The notes: generated from the sequence alone by a model not told the origin. A DNA stretch of 64,000 bases from UBA2334 sp964396895 (GCA_964396895.1 CAYNGJ010000012.1:60528-124527); one strand, 5' to 3'; counted from the first letter of the stretch, positions 34,359 to 46,318 are shown. Numbers and translations: made by a program.

Positions 34359-35117
34359 ATGGAAATTGCAGGCAAGGTATTCATCGTCACGGGTGGCGCG
34401 TCGGGCCTGGGTGAGGGCACCGCACGCATGTTGGCGGCCCAAGGTGGCAAAGTGGTCATCGCCGACATGCAGGCCGACAAAGGGCAAGCTGTGGCCAAGG
34501 ACATCGGCGGGGCGTTTGTGAAATGCGACGTGAGCAATGAGGCAGACGGTCAAGCCGTGGTGGCTCAGGCCACGGCCATGGGCAAACTGGTGGGCTTGAT
34601 CAACTGTGCCGGCATCGCACCCGCCGAAAAGACCGTGGGCAAGTCAGGCGCCCACCACCTTGGTCTCTACACCAAAACCATCATGGTCAACCTGGTGGGC
34701 AGCTTCAACATGATTCGCCTCGCAGCCGAAGCCATGTGCAAAAACGAACCGGAAAGCACCGGCGAGCGTGGCGTGATGATCTCCACCGCCAGCGTGGCCG
34801 CCTACGATGGCCAAATTGGCCAGGCCGCCTACGCTGCATCCAAAGGCGGCATCGTGGGCATGACACTGCCCGTGGCACGCGATTTGGCCCGCAACGGCAT
34901 ACGCAACATGACCATTGCACCAGGTATTTTCGGCACACCCATGCTGTTTGGCATGCCCCAAGAGGTACAGGATGCGCTGGCCGCAGGCGTGCCTTTCCCG
35001 AGCCGACTGGGCACGCCTGATGACTACGCCAAGCTGGCCCGCCACATCATCGAGAACGACATGCTCAATGGTGAAGTCATCCGCTTGGACGGCGCCATTC
35101 GCCTCGCACCACGCTGA
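34359..35117 (+). CDS. Short-chain dehydrogenase, 3-hydroxyacyl-CoA dehydrogenase type
   Basis: 252 residues. The NAD(P) motif is TGGASGLGEG near residue 12, the structural motif is NCAG, and the catalytic Ser-Tyr-Lys appear in ISTASVAAYDGQIGQAAYAA then SKGG. Insertions after LINCAGIAPAEK and the C-terminal FPSRLGTPDDYA match 3-hydroxyacyl-CoA dehydrogenase type II (HSD17B10-like), which acts in beta-oxidation of fatty and branched-chain acyl groups. Single gene behind the palindromic operator. Confidence 0.9.
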   Translation: MEIAGKVFIVTGGASGLGEGTARMLAAQGGKVVIADMQADKGQAVAKDIGGAFVKCDVSNEADGQAVVAQATAMGKLVGLINCAGIAPAEKTVGKSGAHHLGLYTKTIMVNLVGSFNMIRLAAEAMCKNEPESTGERGVMISTASVAAYDGQIGQAAYAASKGGIVGMTLPVARDLARNGIRNMTIAPGIFGTPMLFGMPQEVQDALAAGVPFPSRLGTPDDYAKLARHIIENDMLNGEVIRLDGAIRLAPR

Positions 35118-35261
35118 GTGTGTTTTTTTCCGCACAGACAGGGGCCTCACATCCCCCTGTGCTCACATTTGGGTCAGCAAATCAGGTGACAATGGCGTGC
35201 ATCGGACGCAGGAAAAATGCCATGTTGGTTTTTCCCACCTCTCTGGCCCCAACGTGAACCC

Positions 35262-36770
35262 ATGACCGAACGAAAACCAGCAGAAATTGCACGCGACGCG
35301 TTCAAGCTCATCGCCGAACGCAAGCAACTGCCATCGCCTGAAAACTACGAGGCCGCCTACCACGAAATCGCCGGCACCAAGGCCCGTGCCTCATTTCCGG
35401 ACGAAGCCTTGCGGCGGGTGGCCCTGTCCTTGCCGGCCCATGACACCGAGCTGGCCAAAGCGGTGTCGACTGTCGAAAGTGCCATTACCCAGCACAACTG
35501 GGCGGCCTTTCGCAACGCTTTGTTGGAGTATGTGGGCAAGGTGGAGCATCTCAGCAGTGGCCAGCCGCCCACCAAAGCCACCATGGATCTGCGGGAACAG
35601 GTGGCCCGCTTGGTCGAACACGCGCTTCCTGCCCTCGATGCCGAGGACGAGCGCTTTACCCGCCAAGTGGCCGAGGTCGTGCACTTGTTGCGCAATCCGT
35701 CTGTGGATGTGGCCGGTGTCAAGCTTGCCCTCGCCAATTTCAACCTGCGACTCTCCTTTGTGGGCGAGGAGCAAGGTGCGATACGCACCACCTTGCTGCA
35801 CCTACTGAATTTGGTGTTTGAAAACATTTCCGCCCTCGGCATCGAAGACCGGTGGCTGGTTGGCCAGGTGGACGCGCTGATGGAGGCCACCAAACCGCCC
35901 CTCAACCTGAAGCGCCTCGACGACGTCAAGCGCAAGCTTCAAGACGTGATTGCCAAACAGACAGAAGCCAAAGCCCGCGCCATCGAGGTGCAGGCCCAGG
36001 TCAAATTCATGCTGGCCACCTTCATCGAACGCCTGTCGCTGATGACCGACACCACGGGGGACTACCGCGACAATGTGGAGGACTTCGCCAAAGTCCTGGA
36101 AGAGGCCACCAGCTTGGAGGAAATTGGTCCAGCCCTGCAAGAGGTGCTGGTTGCCACCCGGGTCATGGAAGAAAGCGCCCGACAGACCAGCAGTGAACTC
36201 CGCCACATCCGGGAGCGTGCCATTCAGGCAGAAGAAGAAATTGTCAAGCTGCAAGGCGAGCTGGACAAGGCCAGCGTACAAGCCCGATTGGATCCTCTCA
36301 CCGGCGCATTGAACCGCCGAGGTCTGGACGAGGCGTTTGCCCGCGAGGTGATGGCCGCGCGCCGCAAAGGCTCCAATCTGTGTCTCGCGATGCTGGACAT
36401 CGACAACTTCAAAGTGCTCAACGACACCCACGGCCACAAAACCGGCGATGCTGCGCTGACTCATCTGGTGGCAGTGGCGCGCACCAGCATGCGCCCGCAG
36501 GACACCATGGCCCGCTACGGAGGCGAGGAATTTGTGATTCTGCTGCCCGATACCGGCATCGACCACGCAGTGGAAGCCATGCAGCGGCTGCAACGCGAGC
36601 TCACCAAGCGCTTCTTCCTGCAAGACAAGCAGCGCCTGCTCATCACTTTCAGTGCAGGCGTGGCCTTGCTGGAAGCCAGCGAAACCCCCGAAGACGCCAT
36701 CAAACGCGCCGACCACGCCATGTACTTGGCCAAACGCGCGGGAAAAAACCGGGTATTTGCTGCGAGCTGA
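35262..36770 (+). CDS. Soluble diguanylate cyclase (GGDEF domain protein)
   Basis: 502 residues, no transmembrane segments. An N-terminal helical region of about 330 residues with coiled-coil character (repeated Glu, Lys and Ala) precedes a GGDEF domain with active site GGEEF near residue 420 and an intact I-site RPQD nine residues before it. It should make c-di-GMP from two GTP and be feedback-inhibited. The N-terminal domain resembles others in front of cytoplasmic cyclases of Burkholderiales; signal unknown. It lies 99 bases upstream of dnaG. Confidence 0.92.
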   Translation: MTERKPAEIARDAFKLIAERKQLPSPENYEAAYHEIAGTKARASFPDEALRRVALSLPAHDTELAKAVSTVESAITQHNWAAFRNALLEYVGKVEHLSSGQPPTKATMDLREQVARLVEHALPALDAEDERFTRQVAEVVHLLRNPSVDVAGVKLALANFNLRLSFVGEEQGAIRTTLLHLLNLVFENISALGIEDRWLVGQVDALMEATKPPLNLKRLDDVKRKLQDVIAKQTEAKARAIEVQAQVKFMLATFIERLSLMTDTTGDYRDNVEDFAKVLEEATSLEEIGPALQEVLVATRVMEESARQTSSELRHIRERAIQAEEEIVKLQGELDKASVQARLDPLTGALNRRGLDEAFAREVMAARRKGSNLCLAMLDIDNFKVLNDTHGHKTGDAALTHLVAVARTSMRPQDTMARYGGEEFVILLPDTGIDHAVEAMQRLQRELTKRFFLQDKQRLLITFSAGVALLEASETPEDAIKRADHAMYLAKRAGKNRVFAAS

Positions 36771-36869
36771 GGTCCTGACACCCCGTCCCGCTGACGCACA
36801 CCGACTGGCCCGAGCAGACGGTAGTCCAGCGATCGCGGTGACAACGCCTGTCTCGGGCAAAATGCCCCC

Positions 36870-38981
36870 GTGAGCATTCCCCAGTCATTCATTCAGGAAC
36901 TGTTGGCCCGCGTGGACGTGGTCGATGTGGTCGGCCAGCACGTTCAGCTCAAAAAAGGCGGCGCCAACTTCATGGGCCTGTGCCCATTCCACGGCGAAAA
37001 ATCCCCCTCCTTCAGCGTCAGCCCCAGCAAGCAGTTCTACCATTGCTTTGGCTGCGGGGCCAACGGCAATGCCATATCGTTCCTGATGGAGCACGTGGGC
37101 ATGGGTTTCGTCGAAGCGGTCAAAGACCTGGCCCAACAAACCGGACTGCAGGTACCCGAAGACGACACGCCGCCCCAGGACCGTGCGCGGCAAAAGGCCC
37201 TGCAGGAGCAGGAGCAGTCTCTCACCGCGCTGCTCAATGATGCCGCCAAGGGTTACCAGAAGCACCTGCGCACATCCCCGCGCGCCATCGAGTACCTGAA
37301 AGGGCGCGGGCTGTCGGGTGAAATCGCCCGTGCCTTTGGCTTGGGCTACGCCCCGGAGGGCTGGCGAGCGCTGGCCAGCATGGTGCCCGACTACGCCGAT
37401 GCGCGGCTGGTGGAAGCCGGTCTCGTGATTGCCCCGGACGGCCCCACCACCGCAGACCCTCAGTCGCCTGAGACGACAGGTCCGGCATCTGCAGGCGCAT
37501 CGGGTCACCACCAGGCCAAGCGCTATGACCGGTTCCGTGACCGCATCATGTTCCCCATCCGCAATGTCAAAGGGGAAACCATCGGTTTCGGTGGAAGGGT
37601 TTTGGACCGCGGCGAGCCGAAATACCTCAACAGTCCGGAAACCCCGGTGTTCAGCAAAGGCCGCGAGCTCTACGGCCTGTTCGAAGCGCGCACTCCCATC
37701 CGGGCCGCCGGGTACGCGCTGGTGACAGAGGGCTACATGGACGTGGTGGCCCTCGCACAGCTGGGCTTTGCCAATGCAGTGGCCACTCTGGGCACTGCGT
37801 GCACGGCCGACCATGTCCAAAAGCTGTTTCGCTTCACCGATGCCGTGGTGTTCAGCTTTGACGGTGATGCCGCAGGCCAACGTGCTGCCGCCAAGGCCAT
37901 GGTGGCCAGCCTGCCTTTTGCACAGGACACCCGCAGCCTCAAATTCCTGTTCCTGCCCCCAGAGCACGACCCCGACAGTTTCATTCGCGCCAATGGTGCG
38001 CCAGCTTTTGCCCAATGCGTGCAACAAGCCGTGCCACTGAGCCAGTTCATGCAAGACGTGGCAGCGGCCCGCTGCGACCTTTCCACCGCCGAAGGCCGTG
38101 CCCTGATGGCCAGTAATGCCAAACCCCTTTGGCTGGCCTTGCCGGATGGTGCCTTTAAACGGCAGCTGCTGGGTGAGCTGGCACAGCGCATTGGCTTGGC
38201 CGTCGCCGAACTGTCGGACCTGTGGAAACTCACACCTGCGGCTGCCCACAGGGGTCATCACTTCAACGCCCAGCCACCGAATACAGACCACCACTGGGAG
38301 TCCATGGACCATGACATGGACACTCACCAAGACTTCAGTGAGGTGGCCTGGGACAGCGCCAAAGCCCACCCAAGCGCCAGTTCCCCGCACAAGAGCAAGC
38401 GCCTGGCCAGGCCCTGGACACCCAGCAAGAATAAAAAGTGGACACCGGCCGACCGGGAGGACGAACGGCTGCGGGCAGGGGCGGTCACACTGGGCGGCCA
38501 GGCGGTGCCCCACAACACACGTGCCGACTTCCTGGCCCGCACATTGCTGAGCCACCCCCAGGCGCCAGAATGGCTGACCTCGGAAGACCAACACCTGCTG
38601 GCCAAACAGGCAGAGCCATTGGGAGGATTGTTTCGCTGGCTGGAGGGGCAATGGCACGAACATGGCGCCCAAGCATGGGCCGTGCTGCAACAGGCCATGC
38701 GAGAGCAACCCTTCGCAGACACCGCCAACCGCCTCATGAACCAGGCTTTGCTGCTGCAAACCGCCGCAACAAATGCGGAGGACACCGACACAACCACCCC
38801 ACCCGACACCCAACGGGAGGTGCGCGAGGCCTTGCGGCGCCTGCACATCGATGACCTGATGGCCAGGGAACGGCAGGCCTTGGCCGAAGCCAACCACCAC
38901 CCCGAGGCCTTGCAGACCTACAAGGCCCTGTACGAGCGCCGATTGGCCTTGCAGCAACCCCAACCCAGTCCGAAGTTATAA
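36870..38981 (+). CDS. dnaG: DNA primase
   Basis: 703 residues. Starts with GTG at 36870. N-terminal CHC2 zinc finger (CPFHGEKSPSFSV, CFGCGANG), TOPRIM catalytic core (VTEGYMDVVALAQLGFANAV, FDGDAAGQRAA), then a C-terminal helicase-binding region of about 250 residues that is less conserved. It primes Okazaki fragments. Directly precedes rpoD. The usual upstream rpsU and gatB/yqeY-type genes are not present; a diguanylate cyclase gene lies there instead. Confidence 0.97.
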   Translation: MSIPQSFIQELLARVDVVDVVGQHVQLKKGGANFMGLCPFHGEKSPSFSVSPSKQFYHCFGCGANGNAISFLMEHVGMGFVEAVKDLAQQTGLQVPEDDTPPQDRARQKALQEQEQSLTALLNDAAKGYQKHLRTSPRAIEYLKGRGLSGEIARAFGLGYAPEGWRALASMVPDYADARLVEAGLVIAPDGPTTADPQSPETTGPASAGASGHHQAKRYDRFRDRIMFPIRNVKGETIGFGGRVLDRGEPKYLNSPETPVFSKGRELYGLFEARTPIRAAGYALVTEGYMDVVALAQLGFANAVATLGTACTADHVQKLFRFTDAVVFSFDGDAAGQRAAAKAMVASLPFAQDTRSLKFLFLPPEHDPDSFIRANGAPAFAQCVQQAVPLSQFMQDVAAARCDLSTAEGRALMASNAKPLWLALPDGAFKRQLLGELAQRIGLAVAELSDLWKLTPAAAHRGHHFNAQPPNTDHHWESMDHDMDTHQDFSEVAWDSAKAHPSASSPHKSKRLARPWTPSKNKKWTPADREDERLRAGAVTLGGQAVPHNTRADFLARTLLSHPQAPEWLTSEDQHLLAKQAEPLGGLFRWLEGQWHEHGAQAWAVLQQAMREQPFADTANRLMNQALLLQTAATNAEDTDTTTPPDTQREVREALRRLHIDDLMARERQALAEANHHPEALQTYKALYERRLALQQPQPSPKL

Positions 38982-38982
38982 T
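38977..38982 (+). promoter_or_regulatory. Possible -10 element upstream of rpoD
   Basis: TATAAT overlaps the dnaG stop codon, 300 bases before the rpoD start. No good -35 lies at the right distance, so it is only a candidate promoter. Confidence 0.3.
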
Positions 38983-39281
38983 AGAGGGGTTTTGCGCAAG
39001 CGCGACAGCAGCACCTCCGGTTTCGGCCACCCTCCGCAATGGATTGTTGGACCCTGTTCCAGGCCACCCCCCGCAAGGACTGCACACCAAATGTTCGCCC
39101 TCACCAGCTTGCCAGACCCTGCCCCGCCATTGACGCGGCGCTGCGGTCTTTCCCTGTGTTTCTGCCTCTGAATGTGCCGACTTCCCTGCGCACCCACCCT
39201 GTCTGACAAGATCCAGGTGGCCCGCACTGTCACTGCGCGTTCACCCGGCAGGGCCTGCACCGTATTGTTCAAGAGGTTTGC
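38983..39281. other. 300-base leader between dnaG and rpoD, no gene seen
   Basis: No coding frame with family resemblance and no tRNA or riboswitch pattern was seen. It is GC-rich and could be a long 5' untranslated region of rpoD. Confidence 0.4.
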
Positions 39282-41630
<2,349 letters not shown>

Positions 41631-41682
41631 CGCACCCACCACCCACCACGGCTTGCACCCGTGGCGGTGGGGTACTGCACAC

Positions 41683-41706
41683 AGGGCCTTTCGGCCCTTT
41701 TTTATG
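41683..41706. terminator. Rho-independent terminator after rpoD
   Basis: AGGGCC-TTTC-GGCCCT stem-loop followed by TTTTTT. A CCACGG/CCGTGG hairpin lies just upstream. Confidence 0.88.
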
Positions 41707-41742
41707 TCTTTTTGACCGCTACCGCTTGTCGAATATGCTGTA

Positions 41743-42741
41743 TCAGCTATCGAATTTTTCAGTGTCAATTTCCAGCATGGTGCTGGCGTTGTAGCGCGGC
41801 CCACACACCTCGTCAGGTGCAAAAATCCGGCTCAGGCGCGCCACCTGCTCCGGCCCCAGGGGCACGTGCTGGCCCCCCAGGTTCTCCAGCAGGTGTGCGG
41901 GGTTGGTGGTCCCGGGAATGGGCACCACCTGAGGCGACTGGTGCAACAGCCAAGCCAGGGCCAATTGCGCGGGTGTACAGCCAAGCTCTGCCACCAAGGG
42001 GGTCATTTTGTCCAGCAGGCGCAGGTTGGCGGCATAGTTCAGCATGTCAAAACGGGGCATGTGGCGTCGCATGTCTGAGGTGTGCAGTCGCGAAGGGTCA
42101 ATCAGCCGCGTGGTCAAGTACGCCCTGCCCAAGGGGCTGAACGCCACGAGCGCCACACCCAGTTCTTTGCATGCCTGGAGTACGGCGATTTCGGGGTTGC
42201 GCGTCCACAGCGAGTATTCGGATTGCACGGCCGCAATCGGGTGCACCGCGTGGGCCTTGCGCAGTGTGGCCACCGACACCTCACTCAAGCCCAGCGCCCG
42301 CACCTTGCCGGACTTCACCAGGTCTGCCATGGCGCCCACGCTCTCCTCCACGGGCACCTCCTTGTCCAGCCTGTGCAGGTAAAAGAGGTCAATCACGTCG
42401 GTGTTCAGCCGGGTCAGGCTGGCTTCGCAGCTGGCCCGTATGGTCTCGGGGCGGCCATCGATGCGGCGGGACAGCCCGGTGTCGGGGTGGTTGAGCCCGC
42501 ACTTGCTGGCCAACACCAATTGACGGCGGTGGGGTGCCAGAACGCGGCCCAGCAAGCGCTCATTGGCACCATTGCCATACAGCGCGGCGGTGTCAAAGAA
42601 GTTCACCCCTCGGTCAATGGCCTCGTGCAGCACGGCTTCGGCCTGATCGTCGGCAGCCGCCGGACCATACCCGTGGCTCAAGCCCATACACCCCAAACCC
42701 AATGGTTGAACCCGAAAAGGACCAATGACTCGATCAGACAT
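41743..42741 (-). CDS. Aldo/keto reductase
   Basis: 332 residues starting at ATG 42741 (MSDRVIGPFRVQPLGLGCMG). TIM-barrel NADPH oxidoreductase with the catalytic tetrad Asp (DTAALYG), Tyr (ALYG), Lys (LASKCG) and His (YLHRLD), and the cofactor segment PIPGTTNPAHLLENL. Substrates of this subgroup are aldehydes or ketones of unknown identity. Convergent with rpoD; an AT-rich repeat copy lies at its 3' end (41725-41765). Confidence 0.9.
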   Translation of the reverse strand: MSDRVIGPFRVQPLGLGCMGLSHGYGPAAADDQAEAVLHEAIDRGVNFFDTAALYGNGANERLLGRVLAPHRRQLVLASKCGLNHPDTGLSRRIDGRPETIRASCEASLTRLNTDVIDLFYLHRLDKEVPVEESVGAMADLVKSGKVRALGLSEVSVATLRKAHAVHPIAAVQSEYSLWTRNPEIAVLQACKELGVALVAFSPLGRAYLTTRLIDPSRLHTSDMRRHMPRFDMLNYAANLRLLDKMTPLVAELGCTPAQLALAWLLHQSPQVVPIPGTTNPAHLLENLGGQHVPLGPEQVARLSRIFAPDEVCGPRYNASTMLEIDTEKFDS

Positions 42742-42958
42742 GATGTTCCTGTGAAGCAACGAAACGTTCGGGCAAGATCGGCACCCAGCACGTGTCCGCA
42801 GTGTACGACTGGCCAGGTCGCCGACTGAGGCCAGTCGCCTCCCACAGTCCATTCTCCAGGCCCTGGGTCAGGCACCCTTCTTGTGACTTGCATGCACCGG
42901 GCAGCTACTTTTTAAGCTAGCAAAGTCAGAGCAGTATTCATTTTGACTTATAGTTGCA

Positions 42959-42992
42959 CCCAAGCGACTGGCCGTTTGTGGTTTCGCTTGGG
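42959..42992. promoter_or_regulatory. Inverted repeat in the aldo/keto reductase - HxlR divergent gap
   Basis: CCCAAGCGA and TCGCTTGGG, perfect 9-bp arms separated by 16 bases, located about 140 bases upstream of the HxlR-type gene. Could be an operator for that regulator; a possible -10 (CATAAT, 42999) follows. Confidence 0.45.
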
Positions 42993-43131
42993 ATTGACCA
43001 TAATCGGTCGGTTCCCCAAGCCTTTGCACCACGCCGCCCCGTCCACACCGCAGGTCCCGTTCCGGCCGTGTTGACACCCACGGGTGAGCTCGCCCCAGTC
43101 ACATCAAGAATTCCTGAGGAGAAATGCATTC

Positions 43132-43482
43132 ATGAGTTACAAGGACAAAACCGCTGTCTCGCAACTGTTTGAGCTGTTGGAGTCCCGCTATGCGTTGCGG
43201 GTGCTGTGGGCACTGAGGGACGGACACCCCCAGACCTTCCGTTTGCTGCAAGACAGTGTTGGCGGTGTCACGCCCAACACCCTCAACACCCGCCTGAAAG
43301 AGTTGCGCGCCGCTGGCCTCATTGACCACGGCGGCAACGGCTACGGCCTGACCAAAACGGGCGCGGACCTGCTCAAGCGCCTGAATGACCTCCAGGCTTT
43401 TTCCAACAAATGGGTCGCTGCGCAAGCCAAAGCCGCCGACGCAGCCACCAAACCCCCTGGCGCGGCCGCGCTCACCAAATGA
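43132..43482 (+). CDS. HxlR-type winged helix transcriptional regulator
   Basis: 116 residues. Winged helix pattern: LFELLESRYALRVLWALRDG, recognition region GGVTPNTLNTRLKELRAAGL and wing IDHGGNGYGLTKTGADLL. It lacks the N-terminal Cys-Pro common in redox-sensing HxlR proteins. ATG at 43132 follows GAGGAG. Divergent from the aldo/keto reductase and perhaps its regulator. Its Ala/Pro tail has no function evident. Confidence 0.82.
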   Translation: MSYKDKTAVSQLFELLESRYALRVLWALRDGHPQTFRLLQDSVGGVTPNTLNTRLKELRAAGLIDHGGNGYGLTKTGADLLKRLNDLQAFSNKWVAAQAKAADAATKPPGAAALTK

Positions 43483-43546
43483 ACCTGGCCAGCCAGCCAG
43501 CCTGACGCGCCCGACGCTGATCGGTCCGCCGTCAGCCCAACGCGCC

Positions 43547-43570
43547 ACAGCCCCGTTTGGGGCTGTTTGC
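43547..43570. terminator. Terminator between the HxlR gene and grpE
   Basis: ACAGCCCC-GTTT-GGGGCTGT hairpin with a T-rich tail. Confidence 0.8.
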
Positions 43571-43624
43571 TTTGTGTCTTGCTGGTCTGATACACCAGCA
43601 ACCATGACCGTTCGGCCTGTCCCA

Positions 43625-43653
43625 CTTGAAATCTCGCACCCCGGCCCCCAATT
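43625..43653 (+). promoter_or_regulatory. Sigma-32 (heat shock) promoter of grpE
   Basis: CTTGAAA (43625) and CCCCAATT (43646) are spaced by 14 bases, close to the sigma-32 consensus CTTGAAA-N11-16-CCCCATNT. It lies 35 bases before the grpE start. Confidence 0.78.
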
Positions 43654-43688
43654 GGTGGCGTATCTTGTTTTCACCCTCCAGACACACC

Positions 43689-44282
43689 ATGAATCCCACC
43701 CCGGATCAAGCCCCCCCCAGCACCGCGCACCCTGCCGCCCACGAAGCCGCCGACAGTTACCGCGCCAACATGTCGCCCGAAGAGTTGGAAGCCGCCCAGG
43801 CGGCCCAGACCGCCGATGAGTCCAAGGCTCTGGCCCAAGAACTGGCCACCATGAAGGCCCAAAATGCCGACCTGGCCGACCAGTTCCTGCGCGCCAAGGC
43901 CGAGGCCGATAACGCCCGCCGCCGTGCGGATGAAGACATCAGCAAGGCCCGAAAGTTCGCCGTGGAAGGGTTTGCCGACAGCCTGCTGCCCGTCGTGGAC
44001 AGCCTGGAAGCAGGCCTGTCCATCCAGGAGGCCAGCGTGCAGCAAATCCGCGAGGGTGCGCAAGCCACGCTGCAGCAACTCGTCAGCGCTCTGGCCCGCA
44101 ACAAGGTGGTGGCCATTGCGCCCGAGGCCGGTGCCAAGTTCGACCCACACCTGCACCAGGCCATCAGCATGGTGCCCGCTGACCAAGAGCCGAACACCGT
44201 GGTGGCCGTGCTGCAAAAAGGCTACCAAATGGCCGAGCGCGTCATGCGCCCTGCACTGGTGACCGTCTGCGCACCCAAGTAA
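43689..44282 (+). CDS. grpE: Nucleotide exchange factor GrpE
   Basis: 197 residues. A Pro/Ala-rich unstructured start leads to a long coiled coil (QFLRAKAEADNARRRADEDI) and a C-terminal beta domain (KFDPHLHQAISMVPADQEPN). It releases ADP from DnaK. ATG at 43689 starts the family alignment. It lies 93 bases upstream of dnaK, driven by the sigma-32 promoter at 43625. Confidence 0.96.
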   Translation: MNPTPDQAPPSTAHPAAHEAADSYRANMSPEELEAAQAAQTADESKALAQELATMKAQNADLADQFLRAKAEADNARRRADEDISKARKFAVEGFADSLLPVVDSLEAGLSIQEASVQQIREGAQATLQQLVSALARNKVVAIAPEAGAKFDPHLHQAISMVPADQEPNTVVAVLQKGYQMAERVMRPALVTVCAPK

Positions 44283-44375
44283 TCGACACACACCAAGTGT
44301 GCCAGGGCTTGAAACGCGGGCCTTGATCCACACCTTGGAAACAATCCAAATTTTTCAGTTTTTCAGGAGTTCATC

Positions 44376-46313
44376 ATGGGCAAGATCATCGGTATCGACT
44401 TGGGCACCACCAACAGCTGCGTGTCCATCATGGAAGGCAACACCACCCGCGTCATCGAAAACAGCGAGGGCGCGCGCACCACGCCGTCCATCGTGGCCTA
44501 CCAAGAAGACGGCGAAGTGCTGGTGGGAGCCTCCGCCAAGCGCCAGGCGGTCACCAACCCCAAGAACACCTTGTACGCCGTCAAGCGCCTGATTGGCCGA
44601 AAGTTCTCGGAAAAAGAAGTCCAAAAAGACATTGACCTGATGCCCTACAGCATCGTGGCAGCCGACAACGGCGACGCCTGGGTGGAAGTGCGTGGCAAAA
44701 AACTGTCGGCCCAGCAGGTCAGCGCGGACATTCTGCGCAAGATGAAGAAAACCGCTGAAGACTACCTGGGTGAGCCCGTGACGGAAGCCGTCATCACGGT
44801 GCCCGCGTACTTCAACGATGCCCAGCGCCAGGCCACCAAGGATGCCGGCCGGATTGCGGGCCTGGATGTCAAGCGCATCATCAACGAGCCCACCGCCGCT
44901 GCGCTGGCCTTCGGTTTGGACAAGACCGACAAAGGCGACCGCAAGATTGCCGTGTACGACCTGGGTGGCGGCACGTTTGACGTGTCCATCATCGAAATTG
45001 CCGATGTGGATGGCGAAAAGCAGTTTGAAGTGCTCTCTACCAATGGAGACACCTTCCTGGGTGGCGAAGATTTCGACCAGCGCATCATCGACTTCATCAT
45101 CGACGAGTTCAAGAAAGACTCCGGCGTCAACCTCAAGAACGACGTGTTGGCCCTGCAGCGCCTGAAAGAAGCCGCTGAAAAAGCCAAGATCGAGCTGTCC
45201 AACAGCGCGCAGACCGACATCAACCTGCCCTACATCACCGCAGATGCCAGTGGCCCCAAGCACCTGAACATCAAGATGACCCGCTCCAAGCTGGAAAGCC
45301 TGGTGGACGAGTTGATTGAGCGCACCATTGCCCCGTGCCGCGTGGCCATCAAAGACGCCGGTGTGAGCGTGGGTGACATCAGCGACGTGATTCTGGTTGG
45401 CGGCATGACCCGCATGCCCAAGGTGCAAGAAAAGGTCAAAGAGTTCTTCGGCAAAGAGCCACGCCGTGACGTCAACCCCGACGAAGCCGTGGCCGTGGGT
45501 GCTGCCATCCAAGGCCAGGTGCTGTCGGGTGACCGCAAAGACGTGCTGCTGCTGGACGTGACGCCACTGAGCCTGGGCATTGAGACCATGGGTGGCGTCA
45601 TGACCAAGATGATCGCCAAGAACACGACCATCCCCACCAAGTTCTCACAGACCTTCTCCACCGCTGATGACAACCAGCCTGCCGTGACCATCAAGGTGTT
45701 CCAGGGTGAGCGCGAAATTGCCGCTGGCAACAAGGCGTTGGGCGAGTTCAACCTGGAGGGCATTCCACCCGCTCCCCGTGGCACACCCCAGATTGAGGTG
45801 TCGTTCGACATCGACGCCAACGGCATCCTGCACGTCGGCGCCAAGGACAAGGGCACTGGCAAAGAGAACAAGATCACCATCAAGGCCAACTCTGGCCTGT
45901 CCGAGGCCGAAATTCAGCAAATGGTGAAAGACGCCGAAGTCAACGCCGCTGACGACAAGAAAAAGGTTGAGCTGGTGCAGACCCGCAACCAGGCTGAGGC
46001 CATGGCCAACAGCGTGAAAAAGAGCCTGGCCGAGTATGGTGACAAGCTCGACGCAGCCGAGAAAGACAGCATTGAAGCCGCCATCAAGGCCGTGGAAGAA
46101 GCCTGCAAGGGCGACGACAAAGCGTTGATCGACGAAAAGAACACCGCGCTCATGACGGTCAGCCAGAAGTTGGGCGAAAAAATGTACGCAGACCAGCAGG
46201 CTGCCCAGGCGGCTGCCGGTGGCGCAGATGCCGGCGCCCAGCAGGCCGGTGGCAACCGCCCGGTAGACGACGATGTGGTGGATGCCGAAGTCAAAGAAGT
46301 CAAAAAAGGTTGA
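44376..46313 (+). CDS. dnaK: Molecular chaperone DnaK (Hsp70)
   Basis: 645 residues. ATPase domain starts MGKIIGIDLGTTNSCVSI; signatures VYDLGGGTFDVSIIEI and VILVGGMTRMPKVQ; substrate domain begins after LLLDVTPLSLGIETMGG; C-terminal Ala/Gly-rich tail ends DDDVVDAEVKEVKKG. Complete and typical. Middle gene of grpE-dnaK-dnaJ. Confidence 0.99.
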   Translation: MGKIIGIDLGTTNSCVSIMEGNTTRVIENSEGARTTPSIVAYQEDGEVLVGASAKRQAVTNPKNTLYAVKRLIGRKFSEKEVQKDIDLMPYSIVAADNGDAWVEVRGKKLSAQQVSADILRKMKKTAEDYLGEPVTEAVITVPAYFNDAQRQATKDAGRIAGLDVKRIINEPTAAALAFGLDKTDKGDRKIAVYDLGGGTFDVSIIEIADVDGEKQFEVLSTNGDTFLGGEDFDQRIIDFIIDEFKKDSGVNLKNDVLALQRLKEAAEKAKIELSNSAQTDINLPYITADASGPKHLNIKMTRSKLESLVDELIERTIAPCRVAIKDAGVSVGDISDVILVGGMTRMPKVQEKVKEFFGKEPRRDVNPDEAVAVGAAIQGQVLSGDRKDVLLLDVTPLSLGIETMGGVMTKMIAKNTTIPTKFSQTFSTADDNQPAVTIKVFQGEREIAAGNKALGEFNLEGIPPAPRGTPQIEVSFDIDANGILHVGAKDKGTGKENKITIKANSGLSEAEIQQMVKDAEVNAADDKKKVELVQTRNQAEAMANSVKKSLAEYGDKLDAAEKDSIEAAIKAVEEACKGDDKALIDEKNTALMTVSQKLGEKMYADQQAAQAAAGGADAGAQQAGGNRPVDDDVVDAEVKEVKKG

Positions 46314-46318
46314 TCCCC

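Noticed and set aside
36885..38963. A 692-codon minus-strand frame opposite dnaG
   Set aside because: Antisense shadow of dnaG; the dnaG frame has all expected motifs.
44283..44375. Second sigma-32 promoter directly before dnaK
   Set aside because: A CTTGAAA occurs near 44309 but no CCCCAT-like -10 lies at the right distance.
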